Assembly (NCBI RefSeq): GCF_000003815.2
Contig: NC_049983.1
Span: forward strand, 25,973,003-26,037,002
Source: Branchiostoma floridae
Lineage: Eukaryota > Chordata > Leptocardii > Amphioxiformes > Branchiostomatidae
DNA: 64,000 nt
Direction: 5' to 3'
Part shown: one piece after another, positions 56,338 to 64,000 of the stretch
How positions within the stretch are numbered: the first letter of the stretch is position 1
Layout of the letters: the number at the start of each line of letters is the position of its first letter
Translations under genes and position numbers: made by a program
The notes under the pieces: model-generated
Databases searched by the model: none
The model's input: the letters and a program-made list of their open reading frames with translations, nothing else
Told to the model about the DNA's origin: nothing

Positions 56338-59300
56338 CTGTGTAAATTGTACGTAGAAAGACACCATTTGTAAATCCTTAGCTGTCAAAAATGCCCTGCA
56401 TCAGATCTGTCTCTGGTGCTTTACAAGTTGTAAATGGCAATCCGTGGTTATTGGTCAATAATTCAAAATTTAGCAAATGAATTGGCATTCATTACCCAGA
56501 TCTGCTGTTATCAACACGCACTCTTACCTCTGACATGGCCATCTTCATCTTCGCCAACAGTTTTTTGAGCCGGTCCATCTCAGGTGTACGGGTCTCTCTG
56601 CAGTTCATCAAGAAGACTTCGTCTGAGATGCGGAGGTGATCTTTGAACTCTAACGTCATCAGTTGCAGAAGATGAGCAGCTTGGCGCAGTCCTGAACGTT
56701 ATCATTAGCACGAAACATACAATGAGGATATTAATGTAGTTAATTTGCACATTATATCTACATGAGTTGTATTATTAGTTTCATTTCTGCCATGGCAAGA
56801 CCATTGTATCATTTCCCCATTTACCGTTGGTTATTGTGCAGCCTGATCCATTTGTAAAGAACTATTTACTCTGAAAAATAAATTGTACAGAGACTCATAT
56901 CGTGTTTACCTCTGTCTCGTGACACTTTGTCTGCATGGCTGGCCACTAAGATGACGTCAGGCTGCCGGTTCGGGTTGCAGGACTTGATGAAACACAGCCA
57001 CCAGTGGACCTGGGGGATGCATTTGTACCGAGGCCCATGTAAAAGTAACAGAATATGAAAAATTGAATTAACGTTGATAAAAAAAAATTACCTGTAGTTT
57101 TTGGGTCTCACTGTCGTCCATGATGTTGTACAGCACGATGAAGACGGTGTTCTCTGCATCCATGAACATGCTGTGGGTCACCGCATACTCCGCCTGCCCA
57201 GCGAAGTCCCACAGGCTGACCTCCCCCACCCCTGGAATATGGAACGTCCCAACATCCACCCCTGGGGTGGGGTGGTGAGGCTCCTCCTGTGATGACGGCT
57301 TACTCAGTCCTTGGAGTAGTGCAGCCACGAGGCCCTGTTGGACAATATTTATTCGATTTTGAAATCCTTGCTGTTGAGTATTTTAGGCTTCTTTTATGAC
57401 ATGCTTTGTGTCTAAGGAATGTTGTATTTTGATATTTGTGTATATCTTTAAGGTATCTCGGTTGGCTAAATTGGCATTTTGACCTTCCACTGTTTTCTTA
57501 TTAATGAATTAAGAAAGAATGGAGCCATAACGAATGTTGATAGATGGGGATTAGAGAATTCTAAATCTGATTTTTTTGGGGCCGAATTGATGACGTCATC
57601 ATTTTTATTACCTCTGATATTATTTTTTTCTATGACAAAATACAGCACTTTGGTACATACCACTGTAATGAAACTTCGTTTTTCGTTGCATAATGATGGA
57701 AGCTACAAACGTAGTGTTGCGCAAATTGATATCTACTAATGATCTGTAGTAATTAGAAAATATTTGTTTTCATCTAATTAAAAAAATTTAATTCTTAATA
57801 ACTACAGATCGTTAGTAGATATCATTCTTTCTTAATTCATTAATAAGAAAACAGTGGAAGGTCAAAATGCCAATTTAGCCAACCGAGAAACCTTAAAAAA
57901 CGACATTGTTATGATTTCAGAATCAAGCGAGGCTTTTACTCACCCTTTGAAGACTTTCCTTAAACGTAGACTTCCCAGTTTCCGCCATCCCAAACACGAA
58001 CACCTTACACCTGTTGACTTTTACTCCGCCGGACTTCTGCAGCAACTCATGGTACGTCTTCTCTTGCATCGCGTCCTCGATTCCAGAAGGGATAGGAATG
58101 TTAATTTTTTTTGTCAATGTTTGAGAGTTGCAGGCAATCAGGCAATTAGTCGTCAGTATGATTGTTACTGTATTTATTAAGATTTCCTTTAGCTAAAGGC
58201 TAATTTTGCAAGGATCAGAATACGAAACACGCAATACACATACAGACATACAGGATTAAAGGTTACATAGAAATTATAAACTAAAAAAACACGTAAAAAC
58301 GATTAACCTGACAAAAAATTGTTTGTTTTAGGATTTGGTAGTCTGAAACTGCATGATTGTTAGGCAAGGAAAACATTGCCCACCTTCAGGATACGCTTAA
58401 TCCGCATCTTGAATATTCCAGCTTGGTCCAATGGAGTCTTTCCATCCTGTACAGAGACATCAGAGACAGTGTAGATTTAAAAAAAAATGATGTTACCTAT
58501 AGTTGTATGCTTCGATTCATTCATAATATCTCTGCCTACGCCCATGTTAAGATACTGTGTAATCGGTTTTGAGCTAGAGGCCACAGTGGTTTTTAGCTAG
58601 AGGAACAATTGGATGGTAGAAGGAAACAATTGATTTGGACGCCTTCCAGCTGTGTTTAGAGTTTAGAATATCCTATATGCATTGATATGAGGGCAATTGT
58701 TAAATTAAGCAATTATATGTATTAATGACGTCATAGATGATCTTTGTGTGGGATCGCGTGGCGCAGCGGCAGCATTTGTGCTTCGTGACCGAGAGGTTGC
58801 GGGTTCGAATCCGTCTGCGTGTCACCGATCTTGAGCCCTTGGGAAAGGCACTTTATACGGCTTTCCTCACTATACTCAGGTGAAAATGAGTACCTAGCTT
58901 CGGCTAGGGCCGTCCCTCGGATAGGACGTTAAATGGAGGTCCCGTGTATGGGGAGAGTCACACCCCATGAACGTTAAAGAACCCCCACACGTGCGATGGT
59001 GCGGTGGGAGATGGAGCAGAACCCTTCTGTCTGGAGTTGGTGATTCACTTCAAATCACCCGGATGGAGGCCTGGCGAACCTCCATTACGTATTGATCAGC
59101 CACACGGTGATTTACATCAGCGAAAGGGTATGCCATCCCGCCGCGCCGTGTGTAAGCATGTGCGAACATGCACAGGGCTAGCCCTTGGTAATAGCCCCTG
59201 GCTAGTTGGGCAACCCTGGTTGTTTGCTAACAGCTGAACAAATAAATGAATAAATAAATGAAATAAATAGATGACATGTATCAATGTCCTATTGTGTAAT

Positions 59301-62300
59301 TGGCAAAATTTCTTCGTGCTCGTCGACGCGTCATTTCTTTGTTGAGTTATCGTAAACAGTTGTTTAAATATATGCTGCATTATGAAATGTTAAGAAACTG
59401 TCCCAAACACATGCTGCTCAGCTTTGTATCAAGGGTTGGTAAGGGACACGGCACGGGGTATTCCAGGTAATAAGATACGCCAAAAAGCAAACTACTTAAG
59501 CAACTGGATATGGTTTTGGAAACATCCGTTGTTTTTCGTCAGTGATACTGGAAAAATCTTGTTGGAGAGGGTTTTTATATCCTAGCTGTGAATTGATTGT
59601 GATTGAAAAAATGATAGGTGGAACTTGAACAGACACCAAATATGCCAAAGGGGAAGTGATCATCTCTGCAAAAATGGCAAAACAGATTAAAAATAAATGG
59701 TGAGAAATTTCATAGTTATGACATGTGTAAGTTTACCAATGATGAACATCACCATGCATGAATCTGTGAAATCTCTAAATATTTCATAGAGGTATGAGGT
59801 CACTAAAATCTAGTAGTGACATAAGATTGAATACCTGTAGTCAATGTAATGATATTATCATAACCTTACATCATTGCAATCTGTTTGGTTTATTTTAATT
59901 GCATTACCTTATCCCTTGCCATCACGTCTGCCCCATGGCGAATAAGAAGCTCAACAGTCCCGGGGTGGCCCTGAATAGCAGCCAAATGCAGGGGTGTGGC
60001 CAGGTGCTGTGCAGGAAGGTCAGGGTCAGCAGTGGCGGATTCAACACGGACAGCAGTCATAACATGGATAATAAGCAGTTTTATATGGTCCTGAAATGTC
60101 TAGAGTTTATAGCGTGATCAATTCACGCGTGACTTTGTACTATTAACTTAGATTTGTTTCATATAATATACTGGACATTTACGTGTTTGTCAGGATCTCT
60201 GTAAGCAGCAGCCATCAGCATTGGCTTCCTTATCACACCATCGCACTTTTAGATACAAATATATGTTGAATGCATGTATTTGATATAATATGATATCAGT
60301 ATCAAGTTACATCTATGTAATCTGCAATGTCTATTTGAAAAGAGTGTGTATCACCTTATCCGTGGCAGTCACGACTGCTCCATGGCGAATCAAAAGCTCA
60401 CAAGTCCTGGCATGGCCCCCGTAAGCAGCTCGATGTAGGGGTGTTGACAGGTACTGTACAGGGAGAAAGGGTAGCGTCACTGAGTAGCAATTGGTCCTTT
60501 TAGGCAATTGATTTGAAAAAGCGACAAACATGGATTACAGACAAACATTAACCACTGGACAACCTAGCTATCATATAGCGTATTTTTCATGTATGTCCTG
60601 GAACTCCAAGAAGCGCATGCATTATTGGAAGGGCTAACCTGATCAGTCGTACCCTGGCCTAGGGGCACGTACGGGCTAAACTAACCGGTTAAGAAAATCT
60701 AAACTCCCAATAGAACTTTGTTCAGTTAACATTATTAATTGTGATTGTATACTACCGCAAGTTCGCAACATACATGTGTATTCATGTCATATATCACCTT
60801 AAGGTATGGGCCTTGGTCTATTTTGAGTAAATAGACTTTCCTTTCGAGTAAAGTGGTAAGCTTAGAAATTGTAAATGCGATAAGATATTGATTGTGCATA
60901 GTTGTAAACTCAAGCGACTAGCTTTCTTGTAAATAGTCCCGAGGGACATAGAACTTACAACTGTCTCAAAACGGCGCGCGCTTAGCTACGGCTGTCAGTC
61001 AGAAAATTTGAAGTTATCTTTATACATTTTTTGTATATTGACTAATCGAAATCAAGCATCTGGGGACCATCGTTACAAAAATTCCGGTTATAGCTTTTGA
61101 GATTTATGGAGGGAGGACCTGTTCGGGTTGGATATTTACTAAAATGTCAAACCGGGTCCGTTCTATTCTGAAATCAAAATTATGACAAGACTTCGCGCGG
61201 ATTTAGGGGTCATTTGTATTACGCTTTCGAAATCAGTGACAAGTCGTCTACTTGGCACCGTAACTAGAAGGTTTAGTGTTTCTTACGCAATGAATTTCCT
61301 GTTGGTTTAACGTTTGAAATCTACAACACTTGATTTCGGGTCGTTTTTGGGATAGGAAAACGACATACGATCGGTTCAAAAACCTATATGAGGAGGAAAG
61401 GAGGCTGAAATTTTGTGAAGCTGTAATTATGAAGATGCGCGGCTATTTGCCACAGCGGCAAGCTTTCCTGTAAAGAGGTGTCGACGCCCAGGGTCATGGA
61501 CTAATTTCTTTCGCGGAAGGAAAAGGCAACTGCATGCATAGAACTCTCGGTAAGGCGTATAGGAGTGCATTGCAAGATTGTTCTGTTATAGGAGTTGAAT
61601 TTATGTATGAAAGAAGCACAACGTCAACATCAGCGTGAACTATTTTTTTTTCCTTTTTAGATATGGATATTTTCACGATAATTTATAACGAAAACGTCTT
61701 ATAAGGTCCGAAGCAAAGTATATTGCATTTGTCATTTTCTTGCACTGCGCCCTACTGGTGAAGTACCATGTGGCAAAGGGAAAAGAAAAGGTGCTATTCA
61801 TGTTGTGCCAAATGAGTTAAACCCACATATGTATGGACGATTTTTCATGTGTTTCAAAGAGTAGACAACGGGTCTCATGAATGAAAATTATGGACAAACT
61901 GCAATGCCTTTAACAAATACCTTCTCCAGAACATTGTTATAGTTGTCTCAATGGGATCTATACGTCTGAAGGGAATATTAGTGAGAGAGTGTCGTGACAG
62001 AAATTGTCCAGGTGCTCTACTAACCTCGTCCCTCGCCTCGACTACAGAGCCATGTTTGATCAGGAGCTCTGCCACCGAATGCTGTCCGTACCTGCTGGCA
62101 ACATGCAGGGATGTCTGACTGACCTGGATAGAGAAACGGGGGAATAACCGGTTAAAATATGACTGTACAGAGAAAGGTATCATCGTCACAGTGCAATCAT
62201 CATTATCATCATGCCAGGGTATCGTTACCTTTGTGAAAGAAACCCTATCTCGACTATGTTGACCGACTCCAATTTTTCCACAGATGATGATTTCTGAAGT

Positions 62301-64000
62301 CATGCATTTAAAAGGACACATAAACTGTGACTACAATCATGTAATGCCGCAACGCAACATCGGTCTCCTTACCTTTTCTCCCCAATCTCGCTTGACCATG
62401 AGCATGACGTCCATCCCAGCCTCCAGCCCTTTCCTCACAGTCTGCACATCACCTTCCTCTACAGCCTTGTAGAACGTGTCCACGGCCATTACCACAGAAT
62501 CTGTAACACAGAAAGGACAAATATGATGATTGATTAAAATTTTACGAACTCTCGAAGAAAATGATCATAATGCATGCACATAGTAAAATTGTGAGCAAGT
62601 TTCATTTACTTTTTGAAACCCATACTTGTGTGTTGATTCCTACGCACCTGCCTGGTTTACGTTGCGAATTGCTTGGCCCTCGAGCTCTAGTCCAGTCTTT
62701 GTTTCCCCCTTCTCTGGGCCTTCCTTCTTCTCACAGTCACCTTCCTCACCTTTACCCTCCACTGGTTGTTTGGCAGACAGCAGTTCCTCTATTTGAGCAG
62801 CCATGCTCTTGTTAACCTCCTGCAGCTGCTGGATTTCTGATTCATTTGTCTGGAGGATTTTCTGAGCTCCCTTCTTCTCCTCTTCCAGTCTGGTTATGCC
62901 CTTTCTTAGACTTTGCACCATGGCTTCTGTCTGTTGTCTGGCAGTGTTTATCTGTTCTTCCATTCTATTGATTATCTCTTCCTTGTTCCTGATGGTCTCT
63001 TGTAGCCGACGGATTTCCATCCTCTGTTCTGACAGAAATTTCTGTGACGTCTCATCCTTCTCTCTTAGTCCTTGTATCTCTTCACGAAGTCTGGGAATAT
63101 CTGTCAGCTGACTGATAAGTTTTGTGTTCTCAGCTGTCAGTTCGCCAATTTCAACATCGCTGCTCTTTTTGGTCTCCAGCATCTGCTTGATTTCTTGATT
63201 CTGTTTTTGGAGGGTTCTCTGAGACATCTTGTCCTTTTCTTCTAGGGTGCTAATCGTCTTTTGCAGACTGCTACACATGACCTCTGCCTCGTCCTTGGCT
63301 TTCTGCATCTCTTCTCGCATTGTTGTCTGTTCCAAGACGATTTTCTCTGCTTTCTCCATTTCCTGTGTCAGCGTTGTCACTGCCTTCTTCAGGGTTTTAC
63401 TTTCCTGTCTTTCTGTCTGTAGCTCTCCCCGTGTAACCTGAAGCCGACCTTCCATCTGTTGCTGTGACTTCTTTCTACCTGTCTGCAGGACTGTTTGTAC
63501 TTCTCTGGCTGTAAAGTTCATTGCTGTGACGTCATCAGTGCTTTCTGTGCAAGACTGGTTTCCTCCACGGACAATGGCCAGGTCAAGACCTCTTACGCAG
63601 AAGTGGTCCACTCGTCTACTGGGAGCTGGCAGGGCCAGAATGTTGTCAATGGAAGTGGTACGGTCCAGTCCTGTTTATAACAGGAATAAAGTGAATACTA
63701 TATTACCAATGTAGCAAATTGAATCATCAAGTCATAAATGTCAACTGAAAGCAGGTAAGTTAGTTATGAGAGCAACTATATGTTGTAGTCTCACCTCGTC
63801 CTAGTCTGTTTCGAACTCGCACATAGTCTTCGTGCTTCACCTGAAGTCTCACGATCAACTGTGCACCCTTGACCTTTCTCTGCAGTTCGTCCGAGATGAG
63901 GATGTGTGAGAGTTGCTGAGACAGGCTGCCCTCCCCCACCCTGTAGTGGTTGTGGTAGAATCTGTCCACATCAGTCTGGCGGAGAAATGTCAGGAGGAAG
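54534..64000 (-). CDS. gene B: coiled coil-ankyrin-Roc-COR-CARD-CARD protein (5' end outside window)
   Basis: Exons are 63795-64000 (runs off the edge), 62648-63670, 62373-62500, 62025-62123, 60355-60453, 59908-60006, 58384-58446, 57944-58075, 57092-57334, 56910-57009, 56528-56691, 56146-56337 and 54534-55868. All junctions keep phase, giving 1293 residues in the window plus TAA. Domain order: an unrecognised N-terminal part, a long coiled coil, three ankyrin repeats, Roc (Walker A GMAETGKST, switch DFAGQAEY, SHAD), COR and two CARDs. It is the tandem paralogue of gene A with fewer ankyrin exons. The coiled-coil part could be a separate upstream gene, but the phase-1 junctions 63670/63795 and 62500/62648 fit one transcript. 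A signalling GTPase with a CARD output is the inferred role. Confidence 0.85.
56528..58446 (-). CDS. gene B Roc GTPase exons
   Basis: Cap exon 58384-58446 (DGKTPLDQAG) leads into 57944-58075 with Walker A GMAETGKST, then 57092-57334 with LWDFAGQAEYAVTHSMFMDA, 56910-57009 with SHADKV, and 56528-56691. The acceptor of 57944-58075 (ATCGAG) is the weakest junction in the model. Confidence 0.85.
57452..57892. mobile_element. 441-bp foldback MITE with TTAA target in gene B intron
   Basis: Inverted arms of about 70 bp (57452-57521 and 57823-57892; outer end GGTATCTCGGTTGGC) are flanked by TTAA (57448-57451, 57893-57896). A second inner inverted pair (57728-57751 with 57800-57823) extends the hairpin. 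It sits between two Roc exons of gene B. Confidence 0.8.
58750..59270 (+). mobile_element. full-length tRNA-derived SINE
   Basis: The head has an A box TGGCGCAGCGGCAG (58759-58772) and a perfect B box GGTTCGAATCC (58802-58812). The body follows (GGGAAAGGCACTTTATACGG, then GTTAAAGAACCCCCACAC), and the tail is ATAAATGA-type simple repeats (about 59238-59270). It is not a functional tRNA, since the 3' side does not pair with the 5' end. It lies in a gene B intron. Confidence 0.8.
59908..62500 (-). CDS. gene B linker and three ankyrin exons
   Basis: Exon 62373-62500 (AVDTFYKAVEEGDVQTVRKG) matches the gene A first exon. Ankyrin exons 62025-62123, 60355-60453 and 59908-60006 are each 99 nt, phase 0-0. 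The first is of the LHVASRYGQHSVAELLIKHG type; the others are of the GTCELLIR type. Confidence 0.87.
60454..62024. other. gene B intron between ankyrin exons 1 and 2
   Basis: A 1.6-kb intron with no recognised exon. A missing set of ankyrin exons relative to gene A would be expected about here, but none is seen, not even as a pseudo-exon. Confidence 0.5.
62648..63670 (-). CDS. gene B coiled-coil exon
   Basis: This single 1023-nt exon is phase 1-1. It starts GLDRTTSIDNILALPAPSRR and then encodes about 250 residues of heptad-rich, Glu/Lys/Gln-rich coiled coil. The coiled coil ends in an acidic Lys/Glu/Gly segment and NVNQA. A long parallel coiled coil would promote dimerisation, which Roc-COR proteins also undergo. 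The plus strand shows several shadow frames. Confidence 0.8.
63795..64000 (-). CDS. gene B N-terminal exon, unrecognised domain (partial)
   Basis: Open to the window edge. Reads FLLTFLRQTDVDRFYHNHYR, then SQQLSHILISDELQRKVKGA and QLIVRLQVKHEDYVRVRNRL. It looks like a compact helical, possibly death-fold-like domain, but I do not recognise the family. The donor CGAG|GTGAGA is in phase 1. Confidence 0.6.

Noticed and set aside
58750-58825. Possible tRNA gene
   Set aside because: A and B boxes are present, but the 3' end does not pair with the 5' end and the sequence runs on into a SINE body and simple-repeat tail.

Overview
The window is intron-rich animal nuclear DNA, most likely from a cephalochordate (amphioxus, Branchiostoma). 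Three lines of evidence point there: clear bilaterian gene families split by short-to-medium phase-consistent introns, a pair of Roc-COR GTPase genes carrying CARD domains (amphioxus is known for expanded death-fold immunity genes), and many small non-autonomous DNA transposons plus tRNA-headed SINEs. The species call is an inference. All recognised genes lie on the minus strand, so they read from right to left.

Left part (1-11.7 kb): the 5' part of an ADAMTS9/20-type secreted metalloprotease gene. It has a signal-peptide exon at 7554-7638 and prodomain exons at 7017-7375 and 5498-5654, with a possible fourth exon near 3.7 kb. The catalytic part is not in the window unless it is highly divergent. 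A CCAAT-rich candidate promoter lies at about 8.2-8.4 kb. The rest is intron and intergenic DNA with a hAT-like MITE and a long GT microsatellite.

Middle (11.7-43.9 kb): a mobile-element cluster at 11.7-15.5 kb, then a complete seven-exon PUS7L gene (pseudouridine synthase of the TruD/PUS7 family) from 40213 down to 16347. Reconstructed from splice sites, its coding sequence is 2589 nt (862 residues plus stop) and every exon junction keeps frame. Its introns hold at least five MITE insertions, SINE pieces and a degenerate satellite. Four of its six 5' splice sites have been duplicated, with the adjoining exon end, into the downstream intron. One forms an eight-unit 52-bp minisatellite.

Right part (43.9-64 kb): two tandem paralogues with ankyrin repeats, a Roc GTPase, a COR domain and two C-terminal CARDs. 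Gene A (43988-50935) appears complete with 1011 codons plus stop and seven ankyrin exons. Gene B (54534 to beyond the right edge) has three ankyrin exons and, in the best splice model, an added N-terminal coiled coil and an unrecognised domain. The layout resembles an NLR or DAPK-like death-fold signalling protein: repeat sensor, dimerising GTPase switch, CARD output. The two genes show patchwork similarity that suggests gene conversion. This pair is the best candidate here for an undescribed innate-immune or cell-death system; its function is inferred from architecture only.
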